The translations under genes and the position numbers were made by a program. From Adiantum capillus-veneris (Eukaryota > Streptophyta > Polypodiopsida > Polypodiales > Pteridaceae), in NCBI GenBank assembly GCA_014529385.2, contig CM043945.1, positions 1,106,312 through 1,170,311 of the forward strand: a stretch of DNA of 64,000 bases, in the 5' to 3' direction. Of the stretch, positions 9,573 through 21,394 are shown piece by piece. The notes beneath the pieces were generated by a model, which saw only the letters and a program-made list of their open reading frames with translations, ran no database searches and was not told the origin of the DNA. Position 1 is the first letter of the stretch. The number at the start of each line of letters is the position of its first letter.

Positions 9573-12500
9573 TCAAGGGGTCAAGGTAGGTTGCAAACCG
9601 AAGGCTTCAAGGTAAAGTGATAACACAGTTGGTGACTCTGCAAGTTCACCTTCTTCCATCCACTTAGCATCCATTGGTGGATAGTTTCTGAACTTTACCA
9701 AGTAACGCCTAGCAACCTTGCCTTTCACTTTCCTTTCTTTGTGTGCCAAAATCTGTTCAGGGACCAAGATCTCGTCAAGTTCCTCGACTTCTGGCTGATC
9801 TTCAGCTGGCATATCTTCTGGCACATCACCCACATAGGGTCTGAGAAGACTCACATGAAACGCATTGTGAATCTTCCAACTGTCAGGCAATTTCAGCCTA
9901 TATGCAACATCACTGATTATGTCGCACACTTGAAAAGGCCCATAGTAACGCATGCTGAGCTTTGGAAACAGTCATTCCTTGCCCTTCATTTTCTTTAACC
10001 TTGCCTTTTCAAAGCGTAAAAGCACCCAATCACCAAGTGAATATACCACTTCACGACGGTAACGATCAGCTGCTTTCTTTCGCTTTGCCTGAGTCCTTTC
10101 TAAGGCCACTTTGACCTTCTTGTACATTTCATCCATGTCCTGAACATACTTATCTGCTTCAAATATCTTGTCCTTTGTATGCAGTATGGGAGGAACTTTC
10201 TTGCCACCTTCAACTATCTCAAAGGGTGCCTTGCCAATTGATGAATGCACTGTATTATTGTATGCATACTCCACCAATGGCAAATACTGCTCCCACTTTC
10301 CTTTATGCTCTGACACATAACACTTCAGCAGATCTAGGACAGTAGAATTTGCCTCTTCTGACTGCCCATCTGTTTGAGGATGAAATGACGAAGAGAATTT
10401 GAGCGTGGTGCCCATATTCTCAAACAAACCTCTCCAGAACAAACTTGTCATGCGTGGATCACAGTCGCTAACAATCGACTGTGGCATGCCATGATACTTG
10501 AAAATATTGCTCATAAACAAGCGTGCCATCTGATCTGGCTTTATCTTCTTCCTGACAGGAATAAAATGAGCCTGTTTGCTCAATCTGCAAATAATGGTCC
10601 AAATACCATCGTTTCCTGTCTGCGTTCTCGGAAGATCAAAGATAAAATCCATAGCAATACTTTCCCATGGTTTATCTGGAATAGGTAGTGGTTGCAATAA
10701 CCCTGGTGCCTTTTGCCTATCAAACTTGACCTTTTGGCATATTAGGCATTCTCGCACAAAGGCATCCACATCTCTTCTCAATGTAGGCCAGTAGAAGAAT
10801 GTCTCAACCGCTTTAACTGTAGCATCGATACCACGATGCCCTGCATACGGTGGGACATGACTCTCTTCCATAACTTTGCGTCGCAATGGCTTTGTGACAC
10901 ACAATCTGCCATGCATCATCATGAAACCATCTTTGAGAAGATAGTGTTCATGACGTTGTCCATCCATTAGTTGCTCGAAGACCCTTGCAAAATCTTCATC
11001 ATTTGCATACTGTTCTCTCATATCATCAAGTTCATAATGATAAGGAATCGACACAGCTGAAATTTGTGGCTTCCTTGACAAGGCATCAGCCACAACGTTC
11101 TTCTTGCCTTCCACATGAACAATCTGAAAATGGAACATGGACAAGATATTTGCCCATCGCATATGCTTCTTAGATAACTTTGTCTGTGTCAAGAAGTACC
11201 GCAAGGTCTGATGGTCCGTTTGGACAACGAAGTCTGCACCTAGCAGGTAGTGTTTCCAACTTAAGAGCGCATGAATCACAGCCAGTAACTCTTTCTCATA
11301 GACCTGCATGGTCATCTCTGGCCCTTGCAAAATTCTGCTCTCATAGGCTACTACCCTGCCATCTTGCATTCGCACTGCACCAATGCTACTACCGCAGGCA
11401 TCACACTGGACCACAAATGACTTCCTAAGATCTGGCAACACAATGACTGGATCTGAAGTCATCTTTTCCTTTAAGAGATTAAAAGTTGAAATCTCTTTTT
11501 GTGTCCATCTAAAGGTGACTGCCTTATTTTGAAGAGCATGTAAATGTGAAGCAATCTCAGCGAAATTTCGGATAAACCTTCTGTAATAGGAGCATAGTCC
11601 CAAAAAGCTTCGGACATCATGCACCGTCTTCAAATTTGGCCATGACTTGATCGCTTCAACTTTTGCAGGATCCATTCTGACACTATCCTTTGAGACAATG
11701 TGTCCCAGAAAGTGAATCTCTTCCAGAAAAAACTCACTTTTCTTTGCATTGATGAGCAACCTATGACTGCGTAGCTCTTTGAACACAATGGCCAAGTGAT
11801 GCCTATGCTCCTCTTCATTCTTTGAGTAGACTATCATGTCATCAAAGAATGTACCAACAAACTGTTGGTGTGGACGGAAAATTCTGTCCATCATCCTATT
11901 GAACGTAGCAGGAGCATTTGTGAGACCAAAGGGCATCACTAAAAATTCGTAAAGGCCAAACGTCGTTCTAAAAGCAGTCTTGTGCACATCCTCTGATCTA
12001 ATGCGGATCTGATGGTACCCACTCTTTAGATCTATCCTGCTAAACATAGCTGCTCCTTCTAATTTGTCCATAATATCATCAATTCTAGGTATAGGGACCT
12101 ATTCTTGATGGTATTCTTGTTCAGTGCACGGTAGTCTATGCACATACGCCATGAGCCATCCTTTTTCTGCACCAACAACACTGGAGAACAGAATGGAGAT
12201 AAACTGGGCTGAATCAGCCCCTTTTCTAACAGCTCCTGTACTTGGCCCATTATCTCTTTCTGCTGAGCCGCACTAACCCTGTACGGAGGCTTATTTGGTG
12301 GGCTACTACCTGGCACCAAATCTATCGCATGGTCCTCGGGTCTCTCTGGCGGTAATTGAGACGGTAATGAATCGGAAAAACATTCACTATACTGTTGTAA
12401 AAACATTGACCTTTCTTTATCTAGCATAGATAAATTTGATTCATCACAATCTGACACTTCACGTACAAAAACCAAGTACGCAGAAAGATGCTTTTTCATT

Positions 12501-14686
12501 ACAGAAATAATAGCAAAAGCTGATACAGTAGGAATAGACTCCCCTTTAAGCTTTACATCCAGAATATGAGTCTTTCCCCTGCTCTGTACAGTGATCTTTT
12601 TGTTGTAGGCATCCAGGATTCCCTGTACACGAGACAACCAAGGAATACCTAACAACACATCACATCCGTCCAGTGGCATGATGTAAAATTCTTCAGCATC
12701 TACATAGGACTGGATATGTAGACGCAACTTTCCAATGATGGGTGTCACAGCCTCTGTATGGCCAGGACATGCCAAACCTACCTCTGCTGTATACCCCATC
12801 TCTTCAGGTCTGATTCCCAACTTTGAAGCCAATTCTGGGGAAATGAAGTTGGCTTTGGCACCTGGATCAAAGAGGATAAGCACTGTTTGATCCCTGACCT
12901 TTCCCCATGCTCTGCAAAGCTCACTTGCATCTGAATTTGGCTTGTCGCCCACCATATCTGGCACTAGACCAGCCATGGGCTTCTTTCCTTTCCTGTCCTC
13001 CTTGTCTTCAGAATCAGCTGGCCTTTTCTTTGTAGGACAGTTGTAAGCAATGTGGCCAGGCTGCTCACATATAAAGCATTTGTTCTCTGTCCTCAGGACC
13101 TTCTTTTGCTCTTCTGACTTGCGAGGAAAACGTCTTTTCCATTTCTTTGCTGGTCCTTTTTCTGATTCAGCCGTAGCTTTGTCTTTCCCTGTGTTGGCTG
13201 ACTCCTGAGTCCCTTTAGGAGCCTCATTGGAAACGTGCTTCTTGGCTGAATTTTTCTTGCCTGATCCTGCCTTGACGCCAGTGTTAAATTCACAATCTTC
13301 TCCCTTGAGCAAACCATTGCCAGTGTTTGCTACCTCGATGAACTGCGTCAAAGTAGTGACTTTTGTCTTCGTGCAGTACTTTCTCAATCCTTTGGGTAGG
13401 CCACAACAGTATTTTTCAATTTGTTATGTCAATGGCACAAACCTATAGGAAGTTACTGGAAGTAGAGCTTTCCAAAACTTCCGATTGTAATCATCCAGAT
13501 TTCTGCAAGTGGCAGCATTTAGCTGGTGCCATTCTGTCATGACATCTGCTTCGAAATCATCAGATAACCATGCTGCTGCAAAAATCTGCTTGAAGTAAAT
13601 CCATGTGGACGGAGCTTGCCCTTGAAGCAATAAAGTTGTCCACCATTGTCCCGCATTACCTGTCAAGAAAGTGGCTGCCTTGCGGACCTTTGAAGCCTCT
13701 GTAAAGTTTCCCCCTGCATAGGCCTTGTCAAACTGCTGGAGGAATGAAAGAGCCTTCTTCCTGTCATCAAACCCTGTAAAGGTCGTGAATGACACACCTT
13801 TGCCACCTTCTTTGTACGGAGTTGGCCTCTCCAGCGGCGTTAAATTGTCATATGGAAGTGACTGAATCATGGGAACACTATTAGGGTTCATCTGTGTTCC
13901 TTGGCCGCTATTAACTTGACCTGAAAATGCCATATTTGGCTGCTGATTTGTAATTCCAGCCATACCAAAATTTGCTTGTGGCATCCCAAATTGGCCCTGA
14001 GTGCTCTGAAACCCTGGTTGCATACCCATGACACTGTACATGGGGTTGGGCATCATCGTTTGAGCACCCCCAAACACTGTTCCTGGCGTATAAAACTGAT
14101 TTCCAGGTGCATGACCAGCCATGCTCTGGAATACGGATCCACCTCCAAAATAGCCAGGGTGTACTGAAGGTGGTGGGCAGACATATTGCATAGCCTGTAG
14201 GTTGCTTCCCTGCCCATTAGAACCAGCTATAGGCTGCTGAAAGGTGGCGGGCTGAACTGGTACAGCTTGAAAAACTGGCATCTCAGCCACCTGTTCTTGC
14301 ACCTTACGCATAGGTTGTGGAGACTGCATGTTCTCCGTCAAGTGTACAGGTGTTTCCATTGACTGTACGGTATGAATCACTTGTGCTCGAGCCTTAACAG
14401 GCTTTTGAATATGATCCAGTGACCCAACTTGCTGAGACAGAACAGGAGGTTGCAGAAAGGCTAAAAACCTCGGGTTCTGCATTACTTGTGTGAACATAGC
14501 CACAGCAGTAGCCAACTGGGTCCTGAATATATCGTCATCTGTCTGTGGTGTTCTTGAGGACTCACCCACTTCATGTGTCTGTTGACCCTGTGAAGAGGAA
14601 ACCTCTTCAGTCACATCATCTGGTCTGTCAGCCATAATTGCAATTCCCTGTGTCTGGTCTATGATCCCCTGTGTCTTCAAGGCCAA
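9573..14686 (-). pseudogene. Gag-Pol polyprotein of chromovirus R (gag, PR, RT, RNase H, integrase, chromodomain)
   Basis: Gag (from 14686) is Met/Gln/Pro-rich, then has a capsid region (FLQQFDKAYAGGNF, GNAGQWWTTLL). An in-frame TAA at about 13424 precedes a basic linker and zinc knuckle [14 protein letters not shown]. The protease motif reads [12 protein letters not shown], with Pro where Ser or Thr is usual. A 1-base deletion near 12098 splits RT, which then shows [27 protein letters not shown] and the catalytic FFDDMIVYS. RNase H (VVQCDACGSSIGA) and integrase (HH-CC ending CLICQK; MDFIFDLP, SDCDPRMTS, HPQTDGQSEE) follow. A TGA at about 9972 precedes PKLSMRYYGPFQVCD and a chromodomain (ARRYLVKFRNYPPMDAKWME) ending at 9573. 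The lesions are few, so the copy decayed recently. Confidence 0.95.
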
Positions 14687-14725
14687 AACTGACCAAGGCT
14701 CACTTCTATGGGAAAAAGTGATTTA

Positions 14726-14743
14726 ATCCCGTCAATGGAACCA
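14726..14743 (-). other. Primer-binding site of element R
   Basis: The minus strand reads TGGTTCCATTGACGGG immediately after the 5' LTR end (...GGTTTCA). The TGG start matches the CCA end of a tRNA. I cannot name the tRNA. It is not the common initiator-Met site. Confidence 0.7.
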
Positions 14744-16215
14744 TGAAACCGGCCTGTTCAATCCAAAAAGGGCGGTAGACTTTACTTCAAACCTTGATTT
14801 AGCTTTCACCCATTATTAGTCGTCTATTTTACCTGTACTTTCAAGACACAACAAAGGGGAGAGGGATACAGGCTGCTAGATTGCACCTGTATGAGTAGAC
14901 GGACACCAGATTGGCCCCTAACTTAGGCGCCCCTTTCGGTATTTCTTTATTGTTCAAAAGAGGGAATAAACGCTATGGTTCCCTACAAGCTGCCCCGCAC
15001 GAACTCGGTTGAATTTCCACTGTTCCAGCCCGATTTCGGCAGCATAACTGTACTAGAACCCTTCACAGTCAGTATTCCCACGCATTGAATGACTTTCCCG
15101 ACGCATACGGGCACTTTGCAAAACCTGGCGAGAATCTGCAGCACGCTGAATTCTCTGTTTTCAGCCCTGAAAATGCGCCAGATCACCTGTACAGCGGTCG
15201 CCTTGCGTCCCCGAACCTCCTGGGGGTATTAGGGTCCGTTTAGGGCCAAAACCCTAAACCTGCAAAAATACACAGCACGCTGTAATTTATTGTTTCGGGC
15301 TCCGTTTCGCGTGCCGGTCGCATCCGTAGCAAGTCCTCGAGCTCCCGCACCTGTAGGGCTACTTGCCCTTTGAATCGGACGAGATTTCTGGCGTGAAACC
15401 TCTCCGAATTCACCTGTACCTGCGGGGGGATTAGCTGCTAATCCAGTACCTGTGCAAGAGGCTCTTGCCTCGGCAATCGCGCATGAACCCACACAACTGT
15501 ACATTGGTCAAATGAAGAGCCCACTAGAGGGGCATAACATACTGCCAAAGGGGAGAGAGAGGGCAGTGTGTAGCGTGCAGGGCATCACTCCTGGCACCGC
15601 ACTGTGCATAAGAGGGAAAGCAAGCACTCCATAGCTCTTAACCTGTGACAAATCTGAAAATGAGGCTCTCCCCCTCCTAAATTCAGCGCCACTTATTGTT
15701 GCATGAGGCAAGTGCACCAGAAGGTGCCACTTGGCACATTTATAAGCATTTTCCCGTTTCGGGGTTGCCGTCTAAAAATATCCCAACCGGTTGCCCAGTT
15801 GACTTCACGACAGAGTAAGAAAATGTTCCCCTTGTCATTCCGGAGGTAATGACGTCAACACATTTTCAAGTCCCAAAATAGCAGTTCCCTAAATTTTAGG
15901 AGATGCTGCCATTGTATCTTTCTAGGTCATCCGACCCTCTTTGTACACTGCGGCCACATCCAGAACTGAAATGTAGCCTCTGTAGCAAAGGATTCCACTT
16001 TGGCTAGTCAATGACCCCACTTGGCTAACCATAGTCCTTGTCCAACCTTAGTGCTGTCTTGCCCTCAGGCCTAGACTCCCTCTGGACAGTTCCACACTAG
16101 CTATGCAATGCAGGGCAGTTAGATTTCCCGAGGGATGTTTCCAAAAAGTGAAAGTAAATAGATAATAAGAAAGAAATCAACAAAAAGGATAGATAGTAGT
16201 CACACGCTGGTGACA
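14744..16215 (-). repeat. 5' LTR of element R
   Basis: 1,472 bp, TG...CA ends, followed by tcagg (16216-16220). As the 5' LTR of a minus-strand element it carries the promoter. Confidence 0.95.
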
Positions 16216-16220
16216 TCAGG

Positions 16221-17402
16221 ACATCTCAGAGTCAATTCCAGCTGAGTGGCTCACGCCTCTCGAGCCAATAGCACCTCGGTGGATGGAAGCCTTCACACGA
16301 CTGGAGGTTCTCATCTCAGTCAGGGCCTACTCAGAGACTATCCCAGTCCTGTTCTTCGAGCTTCAAGGTGGGGGACGACTAGAGCGAGTTGCAGAGAGTG
16401 CTGTTTTCAAAGGATCCGAGTAGTGGGCATCTGTGGGAGGACTTGCGTCATAGACCCTGACCCAGCAGCTCTTCAGACTGGACACTGGAGACTGTGGGCT
16501 TGGGAGTGTTGTCCATTGGCACGAGTATAGTGGGTTCCTGGTGAGTGGCTATGGAGGGGCCCCTTCTCTTCTGGAGACCACCCAGGAGTCCCGTTCTTTC
16601 AGTACATTGTTCGACTGGGACGTCATATACTAGCAGCACAGGGAGAGGCACACCCCGCTGCAGCACATCATTGGCACGAGGAGGGTCTTACGGTCCAGTT
16701 CTTGGCAGCCTTTTGGGAGAGGTTGTGGGACTCTAGACAACCGAGGCGAGTCACCTTGTTTCAGTGGCTGGTTGCACACAAAGCTACAGCAGTAGGGAGC
16801 TGGCTTGTGCATAGTGGTCTCTCGACCGCATGTGCAGCTTGTGACCATTTGGTGGAGAGTCAACGTCACTGTCTTTGGGACTGTCCCTCGGCCCAGCAGG
16901 TATGGCTACAAGTTCTTCGGCTGATGCCTGCTCTCTCCACGTCTCGACAGTACACTTGGGGGGCAGCGGCTTGGTCCACCCTCACGGGCCCGGCACTTCA
17001 ATTTGAGCTATCTTCCACCAGCAGGATGATAGTGATAAGGGGGGGCGACCACTCCAGCCTGCTACAGAGCTTACTCCACAAGAGTGGTGCAGTGAGAGAG
17101 AGGAGTGTTGGGAGCTCATCAGTGGCCCGACACTTTGGTTCATCTGGCGGGCCCGCTGTTTCCACATCTTTGAGGCTCGCCCAGTGCCACCAGCAGAGAC
17201 TGTTCGTGACTTTTGGCTAGAGGTTATCCATACTCTCAGAGGACAGCTTGAGGGACTACAGGGCAGCTCTAACCGCATGCGGGAGCGCCGCGAGGCTTTC
17301 CTTCGACTCTGGCGTCCTGGGCCTTTCTACACCATAGTCCAGGGTGTGCTCAGATGGCACTACCGTCCACCTGTGTGGCTCTTCCCTCCTCCTCTCTCTT
17401 GA
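16221..17402 (+). pseudogene. LINE ORF2 C-terminus with zf-RVT-like domain
   Basis: Resumes the LINE reading frame interrupted at 7523 (AEWLTPLEPIAPRWMEAF). After frame changes, the region from about 16702 reads FWERLWDSRQPRRVTLFQWL and CAACDHLVESQRHCLWDCPS, the Cys/His pattern of the zf-RVT domain at the end of plant LINE ORF2. The last frame, from about 17184, ends LRLWRPGPFYTIVQGVL and PVWLFPPPLS before TGA at 17400-17402. Multiple stops and frameshifts are present. Confidence 0.85.
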
Positions 17403-17545
17403 TTTAGCCTCATTGTATATATGTTGTTTTTTCATTGGGAGAGTCTCCCTATCATGTTTGTTGTAGCCCTCTCTTGCAGAGGTGGTTGTAGCCCTATGGG
17501 CAGTTTTCATTAACTAATAGAAGGATCTTTTTCTCGGAAAAAAAA
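17403..17545 (+). other. LINE 3' UTR and poly-A tail
   Basis: Matches 48-177 of the window closely, with repeated tgtagccct motifs, ttctcgg and an A-tract up to the target duplication. Confidence 0.85.
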
Positions 17546-17560
17546 AAAACCCAGTCCCCG
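17546..17560. repeat. Right target-site duplication of the LINE (15 bp)
   Basis: aaaacccagtccccg, identical to 1402-1416. The A-tract merges into its first bases. Confidence 0.9.
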
Positions 17561-17798
17561 TCCGTCCCCAGAACGTTTCCCTACGTTCCCGCCTAGCGTG
17601 CACTTTTCCGTTCGTCCCCACCCGTCCCCGTCCCGGAACCGGCCGTCCCTAGGCCCCGTCCCCTCCGACCCCTGTGACTATGGTGGACAAGGCTTCTAAG
17701 CAAAAGGGGTTAGAGTTTTTTAAACAAACCTGACTCTACCCCACTTGTGGAGCATCGGCCGAGGGGCCTAAAACCTAAAAAGACAAAAGCTTGAGCTC
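17554..17798 (-). repeat. hAT-like subterminal region, copy 2
   Basis: Second copy of 1150-1397, with the same order of gtccccgtccgtcccc, ccgtccctaggccccgt, ggggttagagtttttt and aaaacctaaaa blocks. It is the sequence into which the LINE inserted. Confidence 0.65.
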
Positions 17799-18364
17799 TA
17801 AGGCTGAAATCTGTAAATCGCGTTGAGCCTCTAAGCACTGTTGTACAGGTTTCCGCGATTTGCGTCGGCTAAGTTGACAGTTTTTGTGCAAGGCTTTTGA
17901 GTCAAAGCTTTTGGAAGTTTGTGCTTTTGAATCAGATGCTTTTGGGACTCTGCTTTTGAGCATCCCTTGTAAGTTTATAAGGACCCTTGGGGCCACTCTT
18001 CCGAAGAGCATTTGGACGTAGAGTCTCGCAGAGAGTTGGACCCTTGAGAGTTGTACTTTGCGAAGAGCAATAATGAAAAAATACCAAAAGGGGCGCCAAT
18101 CTTTGGGGCTCCTCTCTCGCTTCAAGTTCAGAGATTTGCAATTTCTGTTCTTGTGTTGATGTTGATTTCTCGCTTGACGTGTCCAAGCCTGTTACATTAG
18201 CCCCGACTATTCCAAAAGTGTCATGTACACATCTAACCCTATGTGCATGTGGGCAAGTTATAACTCGTACTTCTAGGGTTTAGGACAGCCTAGGAAGTGT
18301 TTTGGCAACCTTGTGAGCCTTTAAGAGGACCCGCATGTCCAAGCACTTTAAGTAGGATGCATAT
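17799..18364. other. Unassigned, probably internal sequence of an LTR element
   Basis: No convincing coding sequence. It lies on the internal side of the primer-binding site at 18365-18376, so part of it may be the leader of that minus-strand element. Repeated gcttttg(a/g)(a/g)tc words occur at about 17895-17965. Confidence 0.4.
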
Positions 18365-18376
18365 GCTCTGATACCA
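18365..18376 (-). other. Primer-binding site (initiator-Met tRNA type)
   Basis: The minus strand reads TGGTATCAGAGC, complementary to the 3' end of plant initiator tRNA-Met, two bases inside an LTR end. Confidence 0.75.
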
Positions 18377-18377
18377 A

Positions 18378-18702
18378 TGTTAGATGCAGTAGAAGTGTTG
18401 ATGGTGACAACTCAAGATGAGTGCTCCGCACGTACACAAGGTTCCTTTTACTTAACAAGGGATGTGCAATGAGGAAAGAGAGAGAGAGAGAGAGAGAAGA
18501 CTAACACCATATGGGGTCCCAAACCCCCCTCGAAAGGTCCCCCGGTATTTGTTTTAGATTGCACAAATGCTGATACAATGTTTCTAGATGCTACGATGCT
18601 GAAGGGATCATGCACTGAATGCTTGGTACACAAAGGCTAAGGGCTGAAATCTGAAAACGCTAGGGCTATCTGGCACAAATCTGCAAACTAGGACCTGATC
18701 TT
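18378..18702 (-). repeat. LTR-like arm 1 of an inverted pair
   Basis: Starts tgttagatgcag next to the primer-binding site, and includes a (ga)n run at about 18475-18496. The whole arm is repeated in inverted orientation at 19040-19368 (acacaaggttcc, gagtgctc, gaaaacgctagggc). Confidence 0.65.
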
Positions 18703-19039
18703 CTAACACTAGAGGCTCACCTTGCAGAACCTATGGAAGTGTGCCTTGGGCTCACCCTTGAGCATCAAATCAGAAGCACCGCATGGGCAGTCAACGCCCA
18801 CAGTACCCAGCATAAGCATCAGCATTATTGCATCCTCTCCCTCAATTTTCCATTAGCCCACCAGCGTTTTCACTTGTAGATCAGCCTTGGCGTTTTCATC
18901 GAATCAGCCTTGGCATTTTCATCACTCAACATCCTCTCAGCAGATCAGCCTCGCGTTAGCATTGTCGGCCATCAGCAGCACCAGCAATTTGAGTTTTCAG
19001 CCCATACACGGGTCGGTAGCACCCTCAACCTCTAGCATT
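18703..19039. other. Spacer between inverted arms
   Basis: About 340 bp, no gene. It contains short repeats of gatcagcct and cagccttggc.ttttcatc. Similar words recur at about 24990 and 25545-25690, suggesting a related repeat family. Confidence 0.5.
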
Positions 19040-19239
19040 AGCGAACCACGTTTGCATATCTTTGCCAGATAGCCCTAGCGTTTTCAGATTTGAGCCCTAA
19101 GCCTCTCAGTACCAAGCATCCAGTGCATGATCCCTTCAATATCATATCATCTAAAACCATTGTATCAGCAATTGTGCAATCTAAAGCAAATACCATTCTG
19201 GGGACCCTCGGAGGGGGATTTGGGACCCCATCTTCTTTT

Positions 19240-19277
<38 letters not shown>

Positions 19278-19368
19278 ATTGTACATCTCTTGTTGAGTAA
19301 AAGGAACCTTGTGTATCATGTAGAGCACTCATCCTGAGCTATCACCATCAACACCTCTATTGCACCTA
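19040..19368 (+). repeat. LTR-like arm 2 of an inverted pair
   Basis: Inverted copy of 18378-18702 with an expanded (tc)n run at about 19244-19275. It ends near ctattgcacctag without a following primer-binding site. By eye roughly 80-85% matched to arm 1. Confidence 0.65.
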
Positions 19369-20204
19369 GTAAAAAGTGCACATCGAATCAGCACGTTGAA
19401 TCTAATGCAATGCATGCTGAGCCACTCCAGTCCTCTATCACAAATTGCCTAGAATGAGGTAACGTCAACCAATTTGTCTTTTGACATTTTGGGGGTACTA
19501 ACAGGCTGATAGTACTCTACCCAGTGACTTTATATGATATAGACTGATTTCCATGATCTGAAGATGTTTATGGTACGAATTCCTTTAAAATGATTTATTC
19601 ATGTACTCTTGCAAATTATGTTTGTTTGAGTATATCTATAAGATGAAATGTCTGCAACGTTTTATCTTGACTCATCAATGAAGTGATGTAAATCTTGAAT
19701 GACGAGATGAGAGAGAGAGAGAGAGAGAGCTAGCAATTGACTTTTTCGGGCACTGTGTTTTTAGCAGGCATTGCTTTTGAGGCCAGCTAGTTTTTGTGAC
19801 ACAGTTGCTTTTTGTCCTCAATGGTTACACGGTTGCAAAGTGGAACCCCTGGCAATTGTACTCTGTGACTTATTAATATAAAAAGAACCATGCATAATGT
19901 CAAAATAGACATCTCATGTGATCTTGTGCTTATGAATAGCGTTCTTGGTTAAGTCCGGCACCCCTTTTGGTAGCATGTCAGAGTTTTGAGTTGTGGCTTC
20001 ATTTGACTAATTAGGATGTAGCTAATGGTTCTTGAATTGATTGTGAAAGCATTCAGTAGTGTCTCACCCAAGCAACGTAGCTAATATCCACACGATCAAC
20101 ATTCCAAAAAATGCAGGCCAGAACAAAGTTGGAGCACATGCCTTAAATTGTCCTTTGACTAACAATTAATGTCGTTTTGTATCATGCAGTACCCAACTAA
20201 ATAC
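19369..20204. other. Probable intron sequence of the TOM1-like gene, no exon seen
   Basis: AT-rich, with a (ga)n run at about 19708-19727. It begins (minus strand) with gtatttag directly after exon 2. I found no continuation of the GAT domain here. Confidence 0.55.
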
Positions 20205-21394
20205 CTGAAAGGCCTCTTGCTGTGGTGAAGTAGTCAGCACAGTTGAGAGTAGGTCTAATGAATTTTGAGCAGTATGAATAAGTTCCTCAGTTGGTGGAAG
20301 AGCTAAATCATCCTGTGTGTCTCCTACAATATCTCTGTAGGTCCTTCGCACTTTATGAACTTTCTCACTGGGAGCAACAGTCTGCGGAGGGGTGAAAATG
20401 GGTGCCAAGCTCTCTGAGTCTCGCAACGGGAATTTAACTCCACGAGACTTCAAACTCTGCAACATAGAGGACGGAGTCAAAAACACATCAATGTTAAGCA
20501 ATATACTGCAGCTACAAATTTCCTGGGCAAAACTACCCCAGGAATCAAGCCAGATTATGATTGCACACACCCTGATTAGTTTGAGTTGCTAAGATCAAGC
20601 AAAGAGCCTTTCTACTAAAGGAAAATTAACATGTGCATGGGGAGCCCAAATATGTCAGATTATATGATACATCCAATGCAGCTCTACTCTTACAAGCATT
20701 GAAGTTATAGGCAAATCTTGCTATCCACGTCCATGTGTAAGTCCATGTGCATGTCTGACTCGAGGAGTATACATCCCTCTAGGAATATTTCAAGAAAGTA
20801 TCTCAGCTTACTGCATAGGAAGCTGACCTTGTAAGTCTCTTCAAACATGGGAAGGTTTCGGAGCTCAGGTGCCGATTCACCCCAAGCTTCAATGAGCTTG
20901 AGAGCTTTATCTCGGGCAACGATGGAGGTAGAGGGATCATCGACAATCTTTACCATCTCATCAAGGAGGCGTTCATTGGCGACATCGACAAAGAGGTGCT
21001 CACAATTCTTGACACATGACTCAATAAGGGTAAGGGTGAGGAGCTGAATTCTGGAGCAAGTGTAGGTATCCAGGGAGACAGTACTGTTAGTTGCCTTGAC
21101 CATAAGCCTTTTCTTCAGGGCTTTCACTACTTCTTGGCCACTGATTTCCCTACTTCGAATGGAATCACAAAGCTCCATGATTCTGGCCCAATCTAATCCT
21201 GCCTGTGGAAGCAGGGGATCTTCTGATGTGAGCTCTTCTATTAGCTTGTCTGCAGGTGTCGGTACCCTGAAAAGCTCCTTCATTTTGTCGCCCGCAGTCA
21301 CCATACTTGTGCTCACCTTCTTGCTCACCTCCGCTCCCCCCACCTTCAGTTTCCCGCTCAGCGATGCTAGCTTTTCCCTCAAATTGTCCGCCAT
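20205..21394 (-). CDS. TOM1-like (TOL) protein, first two coding exons: VHS domain and start of GAT domain
   Basis: Exon 1 (21394 to 20828) starts MADNLREKLASLSGKLKVGG and carries a VHS domain over residues of about 55-189 (EELTSEDPLLPQAGLDWARI, EVVKALKKRLMVK, ESCVKNCEHLF, ALKLIEAWGESAPEL). It ends at ETYK before GT at 20826-20827. Exon 2 (20456 to 20205) follows a gcag acceptor and reads SLKSRGVKFPLRDSESLAPI, FTPPQ, VRRTYRDIVGD and ELIHTAQNSLDLLSTVL, the GAT domain's first helix, ending EAFQ before GT. TOL proteins bind ubiquitinated cargo at endosomes and pass it to ESCRT. About 273 residues are present, and the rest of GAT and the tail are missing. Both joins keep phase 0. No stop or frameshift is seen, so this looks like a real gene extending left through a long intron. 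Confidence 0.9.

Larger units (their letters stand above)
7524..16215 (-). mobile_element. Complete Ty3/gypsy chromovirus 'R'
   Basis: An 8,692-bp LTR retrotransposon with LTRs at 7524-8999 and 14744-16215, a perfect 5-bp target duplication, a TGG-starting primer-binding site, a purine-rich tract and one gag-pol reading frame ending in a chromodomain, all on the minus strand. Only two stop codons and one 1-base deletion break the polyprotein. The LTRs differ by roughly 16 substitutions and one 4-base indel, so it is the youngest large insertion in the left part of the window. Confidence 0.95.
1417..17545 (+). mobile_element. L1-like LINE, nearly full length, carrying two later insertions
   Basis: Boundaries are set by the 15-bp target-site duplication and the poly-A tail. 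In order it holds a C-rich 5' UTR, ORF1 with a CCHC zinc knuckle, then ORF2 with AP endonuclease, reverse transcriptase and a C-terminal zf-RVT-like region. It is interrupted by a probable solo LTR (5885-6517) and by gypsy element R (7524-16215 plus one duplicated tcagg). Removing both leaves about 6.8 kb, a usual size for plant L1 elements. Several frameshifts and stops disable both ORFs. Confidence 0.9.
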
